Notes: a model not told the origin generated them from the letters alone. Shown: positions 20,334 to 31,246, counted from the first letter of the stretch. The stretch is 64,000 nt of DNA from JAAXGX01 sp965203565 (GCA_965203565.1 OZ241896.1:1860001-1924000), one strand, 5' to 3'. A program made the numbers and translations.

Positions 20334-21456
20334 GTGGAGATCGCACTCGAGGAACAGGTTCGACGGTACCAGGAGCTGGTCAAGCGGGCGGCCGATCTGC
20401 GGAGCTATCTTTGACGCGGCCAGCCCGGTCGACGAGATGACCCGGTTGGAGCGGCGCGCCGCCGCGCCCGATTTCTGGAGCGACGCGGCGAGCGCGCAGC
20501 AGGTCCTGCAGCGCCGCCGGCGCCTGCAGGAAGACCGCGATCTGTCGCAGTCGCTCCGGCGGCGGAGCGACGATCTCGACGTGCTGGTCGAGTGGGCCGG
20601 CCAGGGCGAGGACGTCGCCGACGAGCTGGCCCGCGGCCTCGACGACCTCGCCGCCGAAGTGGAGGCGGCCGAGGTCAAGAAGATGCTCGGCGGCGAGCAC
20701 GACGCCTGCAACGCCATCCTGTCCGTTCACCCCGGCGCCGGAGGCACGGAGTCGCAGGACTGGGCCGGGATGCTCCTGCGCGCCTACCTGCGGTGGGCGG
20801 AGCGCCGCGGGTTCGGCCGTGAGGTCATCGACTACCAGCCCGGCGACGAGGCGGGGATCAAGAGCGCGACGATCACCGTCGCGGGCGACTACGCGTACGG
20901 CCTGTTGCTCGCCGAAGCGGGGGTGCACCGCCTGGTCCGCATCTCGCCGTTCGATCAGGCGTCGCGCCGCCACACGTCGTTCGCGTCGGTCTTCGTCTGG
21001 CCGGAGCTGCCGGACGACGTCGAAGTGGAGATCGAGGACAAGGACCTCCGGATAGACACCTATCGTTCGAGCGGGGCGGGCGGCCAGCACGTCAACGTGA
21101 CCGATTCCGCGGTCCGCATCACCCATCTGCCGACCGGCGTCGTCGTGTCGTGCCAGAACGAGCGGTCGCAGCACCGGAACCGCGACGCGGCGATGAAGGT
21201 GCTGCGCGCGCGCCTGTACGACCTCCGGCGCGAGCAGCAGCAGGAGCAGCTCGATCGGCTCGGAGGAGAGAAGAAGGAGATCGCCTTCGGCAGCCAGATC
21301 CGGAGCTACGTCCTCCACCCGTACCAGCTGGTGAAGGACCACCGCACGAAGATCGAGATCGGCGCCGTCGAGCGCGTGCTCGACGGCGACATCGACCCGT
21401 TCGTCAAGGGGTACCTGATGCGGAAGGCGTCCGGCGCCGCGTCCGGCGCGGGCTAG
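20334..21456 (+). CDS. prfB: Peptide chain release factor 2, programmed +1 frameshift
   Basis: RF2 terminates translation at UGA and UAA. The zero frame starts at GTG 20334, 8 nt behind a strong AGGGGGG ribosome-binding site. It runs 26 codons to an in-frame TGA at 20412-20414 in the context TAT CTT TGA C, then continues in the +1 frame from GAC at 20413 to TAG at 21456, about 373 aa in total. The anticodon-like SPF motif falls at residues 204-206 and the catalytic GGQ at 249-251, almost exactly the Escherichia coli RF2 positions (205-207 and 250-252). The downstream frame alone (from ATG 20437) would lack the conserved N-terminus, so the frameshifted reading is preferred. The 126 nt upstream separate it from the giant gene and hold no recognisable gene. 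Its last four bases overlap the convergent PBP gene. Confidence 0.96.
20400..20415 (+). promoter_or_regulatory. RF2 autoregulatory programmed frameshift site
   Basis: CGG AGC TAT CTT TGA C combines an SD-like GGAG just upstream, the slippery CTT codon and the UGA-C stop that RF2 itself recognises. In the known mechanism, low RF2 makes the ribosome pause at UGA and slip +1, restoring RF2 synthesis. All elements of that mechanism are visible here. Confidence 0.93.
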
Positions 21457-23804
21457 CGCCGGAAGGCGGTTCCCGGGGCCGTGCCGGCGATGAACGCCTC
21501 CTCGATGGCGTTGCGCGCCCAGGGTTCGGTGACGGCGCCGGTCTCGGGATCGATCGCGGCGAAGACGATGTTCGGCGGCGGCACGAAGCCGGCCGCCGCC
21601 GTCCCGCCTCCCTGCCCGTCGATGTAGGCCTGCATGAAGTCGCGCCAGATCGGGAGCGCCACCGCCGCGCCTTCCTCGCCTTCGCCCAGCGTGACCTTCT
21701 CGTCGTACCCCACCCAGACGCCGACCGTGATCTCGGGGTCGAACCCCACGAACCAGGCGTCGGTGTAGTCGTCCATCGTGCCGGTCTTGCCGCCCACCGG
21801 CCATTCCAGCCGCAGCGCGCCCCGGCCGGTGCCGCGCTGGACGACGCCGCGCATGAGCGAGACCATGACGTACGCGGTGTCCGCGGGGATGGCGTCGTGC
21901 GGGACCGGCCGGCCTTCCTCCAGCACCTTGCCCTCGCGGTCGACGATCCGCTCTATCCGGTACGGAGCCATCCGGATCCCGCCGTTCGGGAAGACGGAGT
22001 AGGCGCTCGTGATCTCCGCGAGCGTCGTCTCCGCCGATCCGAGGGCGACCGAGAGGAACGGCGGGATCGGGGAGGTGATGCCGAGCCGGCGCGCGAAGTC
22101 GACGACGGTCTCGGGGCCGATCTCGTTCATCAGCCAGACGGCCGGCACGTTGCGCGACTTCTCGAGGGCGCGCCGCAGCGTCACCGTCCCTTCGAACTCC
22201 TCGTCGTAGTTGGCCGGTTCGTACGGCTCCTGGTCCGGGCCGAGCTCGTAGCTGACCGGCTCGTCCTGCAGGATCGACGTCGCGGTGTACCCCTGGTCGA
22301 TCGCGGCGGCGTACAGCACGCCCTTGAACAGCGAGCCGAGCTGCCGGTACGCCTGCGTGGCCCGGTTGAACTGGCTCCGGTCGAAGCTGTAGCCGCCGAC
22401 CATGGCGAGGACGCGGCCGGTCCGGTTCTCTATCGCGATCAGGGCCGCCTCGACCTCCGGCTCCTGGTCCAGCGTGACGTCGGCGGTTCCGGCGCCGTCG
22501 TCGAGCGCGGCGATGCGGACCTCCACCAGGTCGCCGACCTCGACGAGCCGCGTCGGGTCGCGGCCGATCCACCGGAAGCCGGCGGGGGGGATGGTCGCTT
22601 TCCAGGGGCCGAAGCGCACGCCGACGGCGCGCCGGCCGACCGCGGTCACGACGGCGGGCACGACGTCGCCGGCGGCCATCGCGAACTGCCACCGGCCGTG
22701 CTCGTACGCCTCGATCGAGCCGCCCTCTGCGACGACGTTCCGGGTCGCCGGCCGGAACCCGTGGCGCTTGTCGAGCTGCCGGAGCCCTGCCGACACCGCT
22801 TCGGCGGCGGCGGCCTGCAGCCGGCTGTCGAGCGTGGTCCGGACGGTCAGGCCGTCCTCGTACAGGCGCCGCGCTCCGTACTCGGCCTCCAGGCGCCGCC
22901 GCACCTCCTCGAGGAAGTACGGGGCGATCGAATTCGTGCGCCGGGCCCGCCGCGCCAGCCGGATCGGCCGCTGCTTCGCCGCGTCGGCCTCGGCCCGCGT
23001 GACGTAGCCCTCCTCGGCCATCCGATCGAGCGCGTAGTTGCGCCGGCGGCGCGCCGCCTCCGGGTTGACCAGCGGGCTCTGCTTCGACGGCGTCTGGAGG
23101 ATGCCGGCGATGAGCGCCGCCTCGTCGAGGTTCAGGTCCCGCGCCGACTTGCCGAAGTAGAGCCGGGACGCGGCCTCGACGCCGTACGCGGCGTGCGTGA
23201 CCGTCCCCAGCCACATCTGGTTGCAGTAGAGGGTGAAGATCTCGCGCTTCGTGTAGCGCTTCTCCAGGTGGAACGTGTAGTACGCCTCGCGGAGCTTGCG
23301 CTGCCAGGTCTTCTGGAGGCCGAGCTGCTCGCCGCCGAGCGTGATGTGCCGGGCGAGCTGCATCGTCAGAGTGCTGGCGCCCCGCGCGCCGGCGCCGGTC
23401 AGGTTGCCCGACAGGACGTTTCCGGCGAACGTGACGAGGATGCGCGGGATGTTGATCCCGATGTGGTCGAAGAAGTCGCCGTCCTCGGCGGCGATGATCG
23501 CGTGGCGGAGCACCGCCGGAACGTCGTCGTACTGGAGGATGACGCGGCGCTCGGTCGTGAACTCTCCGATCAGCGCGCCGTCGCTCGCGTGCACCCGCGT
23601 GATGGTGCCCGGCACGTAGTCGTCGAGCTCGACGATGATCGGCAGGTCGGGGGAGTAGGCGAAGAGGGCGCCGCCGGCGGCGCCGAGCAGCGCGGCGGCG
23701 GCGCAGGCCGTGACGATCGCCCGGCGGCCGCCTCCGCGGCGGGCCTTCCGGCGCCGGGACCGCGCAGTCTTCCTGCTGGCCACGTTCGGGACCCCATTGT
23801 ACAC
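21453..23804 (-). CDS. Bifunctional penicillin-binding protein 1A (GT51 transglycosylase/transpeptidase)
   Basis: Class A PBP of 783 aa that polymerises and cross-links peptidoglycan. A basic N-terminal cytoplasmic tail is followed by one transmembrane helix (about residues 29-50). The GT51 domain has AAEDGDFFDHIG (catalytic Glu about 107) and RGASTLTMQLAR, plus the LYCNQMWLG and AAYGVEAASRLYFGKS segments. The transpeptidase domain carries GSLFK (Ser491/Lys494), SRN (550-552) and KTGT (673-676). An OB-like insert lies at about 360-450. The longest reading starts at GTG 23804, but its codons 2-3 spell TACAAT, a possible -10 hexamer, so the GTG at 23780 (product MASRKTARSRRRK) is a good alternative start. 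The gene is transcribed towards prfB and divergently from dnaK, and seems to be alone in its transcript. Confidence 0.93.
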   Translation of the reverse strand: MYNGVPNVASRKTARSRRRKARRGGGRRAIVTACAAAALLGAAGGALFAYSPDLPIIVELDDYVPGTITRVHASDGALIGEFTTERRVILQYDDVPAVLRHAIIAAEDGDFFDHIGINIPRILVTFAGNVLSGNLTGAGARGASTLTMQLARHITLGGEQLGLQKTWQRKLREAYYTFHLEKRYTKREIFTLYCNQMWLGTVTHAAYGVEAASRLYFGKSARDLNLDEAALIAGILQTPSKQSPLVNPEAARRRRNYALDRMAEEGYVTRAEADAAKQRPIRLARRARRTNSIAPYFLEEVRRRLEAEYGARRLYEDGLTVRTTLDSRLQAAAAEAVSAGLRQLDKRHGFRPATRNVVAEGGSIEAYEHGRWQFAMAAGDVVPAVVTAVGRRAVGVRFGPWKATIPPAGFRWIGRDPTRLVEVGDLVEVRIAALDDGAGTADVTLDQEPEVEAALIAIENRTGRVLAMVGGYSFDRSQFNRATQAYRQLGSLFKGVLYAAAIDQGYTATSILQDEPVSYELGPDQEPYEPANYDEEFEGTVTLRRALEKSRNVPAVWLMNEIGPETVVDFARRLGITSPIPPFLSVALGSAETTLAEITSAYSVFPNGGIRMAPYRIERIVDREGKVLEEGRPVPHDAIPADTAYVMVSLMRGVVQRGTGRGALRLEWPVGGKTGTMDDYTDAWFVGFDPEITVGVWVGYDEKVTLGEGEEGAAVALPIWRDFMQAYIDGQGGGTAAAGFVPPPNIVFAAIDPETGAVTEPWARNAIEEAFIAGTAPGTAFRR

Positions 23805-23878
23805 GCGATTGCGCGCGCGCCGGCTCCGGCGGCCGGCCGGCCCCCCTTTTTATCGGCGGATGCCGCCGCCGCCGATAT

Positions 23879-23907
23879 TTTACATCTTGAAGCTCATATT
23901 TTATAAT
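23879..23907 (+). promoter_or_regulatory. Sigma-70-like promoter of the dnaK operon
   Basis: TTTACA (23879-23884), a 17-nt spacer, then a perfect TATAAT (23902-23907) in a short AT-rich island, about 95 nt before the dnaK ATG. No heat-shock-sigma consensus and no clear HspR inverted repeat (CTTGAGT-N7-ACTCAAG) is seen nearby. Confidence 0.75.
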
Positions 23908-24004
23908 CGCGGGCGAATTAGGTCACAGGCAACCCGGCCGCCCGCCGTGCGCGCGGCCGCCAGATGCGCCCGGCCGCCCGGCCGGGCCGACGGGGACGGA
24001 CGGA

Positions 24005-25930
<1,926 letters not shown>

Positions 25931-25933
25931 GCG

Positions 25934-27031
25934 ATGGACTTCTACGTCATCCTGGGCGTCGAGCGCGACGCGACGCCGGCCGAGGTCGAGCGCGCCTACA
26001 CGCGTCTCGCCCGCCGGTACCACCCGGACATCAACCCGGGCGACCGCGAGGCGGAGGCGTTCTTCCGCCGCGTGGCCGACGCGTACCAGACGCTCCGCGA
26101 CCCGGCCCGCCGGCGGGAGTACGACTCGGACGGCGCGCCGCAAGTCGTGACGCAGGAGACCACGGTCGAGTTCCAGGGGTTCGACTTCTCGACGCCCGCC
26201 GCCGGCGCGTCCGCCACCTTCGGGGAGCTGTTCCCGGACGCGCCGGCGCGGCCGGACGACGGCGACGGCGCGGCCGGCGAGGACGACCGGGGCGGCGACC
26301 TCCACGGCGAGATCGACCTCGGTTTCGAGGAGGCGTGGCGCGGCGCGGCGCGGCGGCTCGCCGTGACGCGGCTCGACGCCTGCGGCGCGTGCGGCGGCAG
26401 CGGCCGGCGGCGGGCGGCGGAGAGCCGGTGCGGGCGCTGCCTCGGCCGGGGCGCGACGCAGTGGCGGCGCGGGCACATGGTGTTCGCGAAGACGTGCGGC
26501 CACTGCGGCGGGTCCGGCCGGCAGCGGCGCCGGCCGTGCGCGGCCTGCCGGGCCGAGGGAACGGCGCCGCGGACCGAGGAGATCACGATCCAGGTCCCCG
26601 CGGGGGTCGCGGACGGAGCCCGCCTGCGGATCGCCGGGAAGGGGAACGCCGGCCGCCGCGGGGCGCCGCCGGGCGACCTGTACGTCACCGCCAGGGTGCG
26701 CGGGCACCGCCTGTTCGGGCGGGACGGCGACGACCTGACGCTGACCCTGCCGGTCGGCGTGCACGAGGCGGCGCTCGGCGCCACCGTCACCATCCCGACG
26801 GTCGACGGCGCGGCGCGTCTCCGCATCCCGCCCGGCACGCAGTCCGGCGCGCGTCTCCGGCTCCGGTCGCACGGCGCGCCGTCGCCGCGCGGCGGGGCGC
26901 GCGGCGATCTCGTCGCCGAGGTCCGGATCGTGGTGCCGCCGCTCGAAGACGAACGCTCCAGACAACTGCTGCGCGAGTTCGGCCGGCTCAACGCGGCCGA
27001 CGTGCGGCGCGACCTGTTCGGGCGGCGATGA
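25934..27031 (+). CDS. dnaJ: DnaJ-family Hsp40 co-chaperone with zinc-binding domain
   Basis: A 365-aa co-chaperone that stimulates the DnaK ATPase. The J domain has the essential HPD at residues 30-32. Four CxxC pairs (about 150/153, 166/169, 188/191, 202/205) form the two zinc centres of a type I DnaJ, and beta-rich substrate-binding domains follow. The usual Gly/Phe-rich linker is missing. Residues 70-145 are acidic and Ala/Asp-rich with few Gly-Phe pairs, so the linker is atypical. The gene starts 3 nt after dnaK, and its stop overlaps the hspR start (ATGA), which indicates translational coupling. Confidence 0.93.
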   Translation: MDFYVILGVERDATPAEVERAYTRLARRYHPDINPGDREAEAFFRRVADAYQTLRDPARRREYDSDGAPQVVTQETTVEFQGFDFSTPAAGASATFGELFPDAPARPDDGDGAAGEDDRGGDLHGEIDLGFEEAWRGAARRLAVTRLDACGACGGSGRRRAAESRCGRCLGRGATQWRRGHMVFAKTCGHCGGSGRQRRRPCAACRAEGTAPRTEEITIQVPAGVADGARLRIAGKGNAGRRGAPPGDLYVTARVRGHRLFGRDGDDLTLTLPVGVHEAALGATVTIPTVDGAARLRIPPGTQSGARLRLRSHGAPSPRGGARGDLVAEVRIVVPPLEDERSRQLLREFGRLNAADVRRDLFGRR

Positions 27032-27477
27032 ACGAAACCGCCGGCGAGCGGGGGAAGGCGATGTTCATGATCAGCGCCGTCGCGCGCCGCTACCGGATCC
27101 ATCCCCAGACCCTCCGCCTGTACGAGCGCGAAGGCCTGCTGAAGCCGTCGCGCACCGACGGGAACACGCGGCTGTACTCCCGGGCGGACCTCGACAGGCT
27201 CGAAACGATCCTGACGCTGACGCGCGACCTCGGGGTGAATCTGGCCGGGGTGGAGATCATCCTGAACATGCGGCAGAAGATGGACCGGATGCAGCACGAG
27301 GTCAACGAGTTCATGGCTTACGTCAAGCGCGAGATGGCGCGCGGTCTCGGCGATTGGGAGCAGCGGCTGAACACGGCGCTGGTCCGCTCGCCCCCCTCGA
27401 AGCTGGTCCGCGCCGATCCGCCCGCCGCCGCCCGCCCGGATCCGCCCGCCCGCCCGCCGGCCGATCGGCGCTCTTGA
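27028..27477 (+). CDS. hspR: MerR-family heat-shock repressor HspR
   Basis: The N-terminal MerR helix-turn-helix (VARRYRIHPQTLRLYEREGL, then SRTDGNTRLYSRADLDRL) is closest in form to HspR. Next comes a helical segment (GVEIILNMRQKMDRMQHEV) and a proline-rich tail. HspR proteins bind operators before dnaK and use DnaK as co-repressor, so feedback control of this operon is expected. ATG 27028 overlaps the dnaJ stop. ATG 27067 is an alternative start, better spaced from GGGGAAGG and beginning MISAVARRY. The stop codon lies inside the -35 hexamer of the first RTX cassette promoter. Confidence 0.88.
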   Translation: MNETAGERGKAMFMISAVARRYRIHPQTLRLYEREGLLKPSRTDGNTRLYSRADLDRLETILTLTRDLGVNLAGVEIILNMRQKMDRMQHEVNEFMAYVKREMARGLGDWEQRLNTALVRSPPSKLVRADPPAAARPDPPARPPADRRS

Positions 27478-27503
27478 CAGCCCGACGAGAGCGCGTGTAG
27501 GAT
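27474..27503 (+). promoter_or_regulatory. Cassette 1 promoter
   Basis: TTGACA (27474-27479), an 18-nt spacer, then TAGGAT (27498-27503). The predicted start of transcription falls within 1-2 nt of the leader ATG at 27512. The -35 overlaps the hspR stop codon, which marks the left edge of the cassette array. Confidence 0.75.
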
Positions 27504-27511
27504 TCGCGCCC

Positions 27512-27616
27512 ATGACCGGCGCGCGTCTCCTCGTTTCCTCGGTCTCGTCTCGTCTCGTCTCGTCTCGTCTCGTCTCGTCTCGTCTCGTCTCGTCTCGTCT
27601 CGTCTCGATTTTCTAG
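27512..27616 (+). CDS. Cassette 1 pentanucleotide-repeat leader peptide (34 aa)
   Basis: The short ORF reads MTGARLLVSSV, then repeats of SSRLV, then SIF and TAG. Thirteen perfect copies of TCTCG (27543-27607) encode the repeat, since three pentamers make five codons. The ATG sits 8 nt behind the -10 with no ribosome-binding site, so the message would be leaderless or nearly so. The same ORF precedes all six RTX genes with 13, 13, 10, 22, 16 and 7 pentamers, always 1 modulo 3, so the frame and the TAG are kept every time. This supports translation or a frame-dependent regulatory role. The peptide has no recognised function and no clear signal sequence. Confidence 0.6.
   Translation: MTGARLLVSSVSSRLVSSRLVSSRLVSSRLVSIF
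27543..27607 (+). repeat. (TCTCG)13 microsatellite
   Basis: Thirteen perfect pentanucleotide units, a class of tract prone to replication slippage and used for phase variation in other bacteria. Confidence 0.97.
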
Positions 27617-27829
27617 CGCTTATCACAAATTCACGCGTCGCGCAAGCGAAGCATTTTCGCCTGCGGACGCCCCCGTTGCGCCCACTCGCGCCGCGGCCGC
27701 TCCCGGCGGCCGTCCGCGCCATCCGTCCGTTCGTTCGAGAGCGGGCCCGGCCCTCCTGCCGGCGCGGGGAATCTGCACGTTCGCGTAAACCTGACGGAAT
27801 GAAACACTCTTGAAGTGGGAGGAACAACC
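27617..27829 (+). promoter_or_regulatory. Conserved 5' untranslated region between leader and RTX start (cassette 1)
   Basis: About 213 nt, strongly conserved in all six cassettes (other copies at 31390-31601, 34986-35197, 40614-40826, 44595-44807 and 47894-48105). It begins with a conserved GCGCTTATCACAAATTCACG (GCGCCTATCACAAATTCACG in cassettes 3-6), contains a strong GGCCGC/GCGGCC hairpin, and ends in a GGAGGA-type ribosome-binding site before the RTX ATG. In cassette 1 the frame entered when the pentamer number is 0 modulo 3 stays open to the TGA at 27811-27813, directly before that site. No transcription terminator with a T-run is seen, so any control would more likely be translational. 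Confidence 0.55.
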
Positions 27830-30792
27830 ATGGCAACGACCGGCAATGACCTGCTTACGGGCACTTCCGGAAACGACACACTGAACGGCTTGGCCGGCAA
27901 CGACACGCTGAAGGGCGGCGCCGGTGCGGACGTTCTGGACGGCGGTCCCGGCCTGGACGTGTTGAGCTACCGGGGGTCGCCCCGTGCGGTGACGGTGGAT
28001 CTGTCGGGCACGGGACAAACGGCGTCCGGTGAGGGGAGCCATGCGGACGGCGACACGATCAGGAATTTCGAGCGGGTGTACGGCTCGGAGCACGCCGATA
28101 GTTTGACGGGCGACTCGGGTCCCAACGAGTTGGTGGGGTGGGGCGGCGACGACACGCTGCGCGGCGGCTTAGGCAACGACACGCTGCAGGGAGGCGCGGG
28201 GAAGGACGATCTGGACGGCGGCGGCGGCCTGGACGTGTTGAGCTACCGAGGGTCGCCCCGCGCGGTGACAGTAAATCTGTCCACGGACACGGTGTCCGGT
28301 ACGGGGAGTCATGCGGACGGTGACAAGATCGAGAATTTCGAGCGGGTGTACGGCTCGAATGAGAATGAGCGCGGCGACAGCCTGACAGGCGACGATGGGA
28401 ACAACGAGCTGCAGGGCTTCGGCGGCGGTGACACGTTGAGCGGCGGCGCGGGCAACGACACGTTGGAAGGGGGCGCGGGAGCGGACAGCCTGGTCGGGGG
28501 CGCCGCCGGCCGCGACGTGGTGAGCTACCGGCAGTCGAACGCCGGCGTGACGGTGGACCTGTCAGGCACGGGGCAAACGGCGTCCGGGGGCCATGCGAGC
28601 GACGGCGCGCAGAACGACACGATCAGCGGGTTCGAGCGGGTGTACGGCTCGAAGGATTACGGCGACACGCTGACGGGCGACGATGGGAACAACGAGCTGC
28701 AGGGCTTCGGCGGCAACGACAGCCTGGTGGGCGGCGGTGGGGCCGACACGCTCAACGGCGGCGTGGGCAACGACACGCTGGAAGGGGGCGCGGGGTCGGA
28801 CAGCTTGGTCGGGGGCGCCGGCAAGGACGTGCTGAGCTACCAGTCCTCGAAGGCCGGCGTGAAGGTGTCCCTGTCTTCGTCGCCATGGTGGAGCCGGTCG
28901 TCCCAGGGGCAGACGGCGTCCGGAGGCGATGCGGCAGGCGACACGATCAGTGGGTTCGAGAACGTCACCGGTTCGGATTCGGAGCACCGCGACTGGCTGT
29001 ATGGCGACTCGGGTCCCAACGAGCTGAAGGGCCTCGCCGGCGGCGACGTTCTGTTTGGCCGTGGCGGCGCCGACACGCTGCGAGGCGGGGAGGGCGATGA
29101 CGTTCTCCATGGGGACAGTGGCGCCGAACTCCTGGATGGCGGTCCCGGCTATGACACCGTGGTCTATTCAGGTTCGCCCGTCGGGGTGACGGTGAACCTC
29201 AAGGACGGCACGGCGTCCGGGGGACATGCGGAGGGAGACACGATCCAGGGTTTCGAGGCGATCGCTGGCTCGAAACAACACGACGACGAGTTGACGGGTA
29301 ACTCGGGGAACAACTTTCTGGTGGGAGCCAGCGGCAACGACACGCTCCGGGGCGGGGAAGGAGACGACGATCTCTATGGCAGGGGTGGGGCGGACGAGCT
29401 CTATGGCGAAGGCGGCAACGACATGCTGGAGGGCGGCAAGGGCGCAGACAAGCTGGATGGCGGACCGGGTGGTGTGGACACGGTGAGTTACCGGTCCTCG
29501 AAGGCCGGTGTGAAGGTGTCCCTGTCTTCGTCGCCATGGTGGAGCCGGTCGTCCCAGGGGCAGACGGCGTCCGGAGGCGATGCGGCAGGCGACACGATCA
29601 GTGGGTTCGAGAACGTCACCGGTTCGGATTCGGAGCACCGCGACTGGCTGTATGGCGACTCGGGTCCCAACGAGCTGAAGGGCCTCGCCGGCGGCGACGT
29701 TCTGTTTGGCCGTGGCGGCGCCGACACGCTGCGAGGCGGGGAGGGCGATGACGTTCTCCATGGGGACAGTGGCGCCGAACTCCTGGATGGCGGTCCCGGC
29801 TATGACACCGTGGTCTATTCAGGTTCGCCCGTCGGGGTGACGGTGAACCTCAAGGACGGCACGGCGTCCGGGGGACATGCGGAGGGAGACACGATCCAGG
29901 GTTTCGAGGCGATCGCTGGCTCGAAACAACACGACGACGAGTTGACGGGTAACTCGGGGAACAACTTTCTGGTGGGAGCCAGCGGCAACGACACGCTCCG
30001 GGGCGGGGAAGGAGACGACGATCTCTATGGCAGGGGTGGGGCGGACGAGCTCTATGGCGAAGGCGGCAACGACATGCTGGAGGGCGGCAAGGGCGCAGAC
30101 AAGCTGGATGGCGGACCGGGTGGTGTGGACACGGTGAGTTACCGGTCCTCGAAGGCCGGTGTGACGGTGGATCTGTCTGCGGGCACGGGGGGACGGCGCG
30201 CGGAGGCGATGCGAGTGACGGCGCGCAACACGACACGATCAGTGGGTTCGAGAACGTCACCGGTTCGGAGCACGACGACGAACTGACGGGCGACTCGGGC
30301 CCCAACGATCTGCAGGGCCTCGGCGGCGGCGACGAGCTGATGGGCGGCGGCGGCGACGACACGCTCAACGGTGGCGCGGGGGCGGACAAGCTGACCGGTG
30401 ACGGCGGGAAGGACACGTTCGTGTTCTCGGCGGCGGCCGATTCGACGTCTACGGCATGGGACACGATCCTCGACTTCTCGTCATTGGCGTCGTCGAGCAC
30501 GACAAGGAAGGACCCGGACCAGCTCGATCTGTCCGACCTCACGGAGGAGACGTTGACGTTCATTGGCGGGGATGCGTTCGACGACGACGACGACGACGGT
30601 ACGGCGGGCCGGGTGCGCTACGTGCATGGGACGGACACGGAGTCGGATGAGAAGTACACGGACGTGCAGGTGGACGTGGACGGGGACAATGTGCATGACT
30701 TCATGGTGCGGCTGCTCGGCGCCCACCACAACCTGGCCGCCGGCGACTTCATACTGACCAAACTGACCGACGACGACGTCACACTGATCTGA
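27830..30792 (+). pseudogene. RTX1: RTX-repeat secreted protein gene, frameshifted
   Basis: The product starts directly with calcium-binding nonapeptide repeats (GGxGxDxLx) interleaved with VTVDLSGTGQTASG/GDTIxxFExVxGS modules, with no catalytic domain. ATG 27830 is chosen over an upstream in-frame GTG because it matches the other five copies and follows GGGAGGA. The reading frame is lost at about 30187-30195. A G6 run replaces the usual GGGGCAAACGG and one base is missing, so the frame ends at 30286 with nonsense (RRAEAMRVTARNT). The C-terminal block, including DTFVFSAAADS and the type I secretion-like end VRLLGAHHNLAAGDFIL, continues in another frame to 30792. Restored length would be about 987 aa. 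A 651-bp internal duplication spans about 28840-30141. It could be a true pseudogene, a phase-off allele or a base-calling error in the G-run. Confidence 0.85.
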
Positions 30793-30813
30793 TCGCGCCG
30801 TGACGGGAGTCGT

Positions 30814-30859
30814 CCGGCCCTGTCCGCTCCCCTTGCGCGCCGGGGGGCGGCGGGGCTGG
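30814..30859 (+). terminator. Stem-loop after RTX1
   Basis: CCGGCCC-TGT-CCGCTCCCC pairs with a GGGGGGCGG-C-GGGGCTGG strand, followed by TTCTTT. The same structure follows RTX2-RTX5. It is strong enough for a terminator but the T-run is poor. Confidence 0.5.
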
Positions 30860-31012
30860 GTTCTTTCCGGTGGATCAGCGATTACGACCCCGGCCCGGAT
30901 GGCGTCGCGCCGACGTGTCCTGAACCGTGTATGATTGAGTCTCTGCCGTAGCGGTGCGGCCCCGCGCGGCGCGCTCGCAGTGTCCGCGCGAGAGCCTGCA
31001 GGAGGCGGCGTC

Positions 31013-31222
31013 ATGGAGCTTCTGACCCTGGCCGGGATCAACGTCACCGTCGCCGTCGCGTTCGCGGCTTTCCTCCGGCGCCAGAACGCGGCTCTCGCGC
31101 AGCGGTTCGAGGCTTTCAGCCGGGACATCACCGGGACGATCACCGGAATCGATCGGCGCTTGGCGCGACTGGAAGTCTGGATCGAACGCGGCCGCGGCGG
31201 GCATTCTCCGGATCAGACCTGA
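31013..31222 (+). CDS. Cassette-associated 69-aa single-helix membrane protein (copy 1)
   Basis: MELLTLAGINVTVAVAFAAF forms one N-terminal transmembrane helix. After a basic LRRQ comes an amphipathic, coiled-coil-like segment (RFEAFSRDITGTITGIDRRL) and a charged tail. An AGGAGG ribosome-binding site sits 7 nt before the ATG, and a TATGAT hexamer lies about 80 nt upstream with no good -35. Copies follow each of the first five RTX genes and are nearly identical, so the protein is part of the cassette. The shape recalls small holin-like or membrane-tethering proteins, but I recognise no family. Confidence 0.7.
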   Translation: MELLTLAGINVTVAVAFAAFLRRQNAALAQRFEAFSRDITGTITGIDRRLARLEVWIERGRGGHSPDQT

Positions 31223-31246
31223 CCGCCCGTCCCCGACAGGTTGTGC

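Noticed and set aside
5856..20717. Minus-strand open frame of almost 5,000 codons
   Set aside because: It mirrors the giant plus-strand gene. Its product is dominated by Arg/His/Val runs that result from high-GC codon structure, with no domain signatures.
23887..23907. TTGAAG as -35 for dnaK
   Set aside because: It lies only 9 nt from TATAAT. TTTACA at 23879 gives the proper 17-nt spacer.
23880..24004. HspR (HAIR) operator before dnaK
   Set aside because: Only a CTTGAAG half-like sequence is present; no matching inverted half at the right spacing.
27815..27829. GTG 27815 as the RTX1 start
   Set aside because: It lies in the ribosome-binding site (GTGGGAGGA), and the other five copies begin at the equivalent of ATG 27830.
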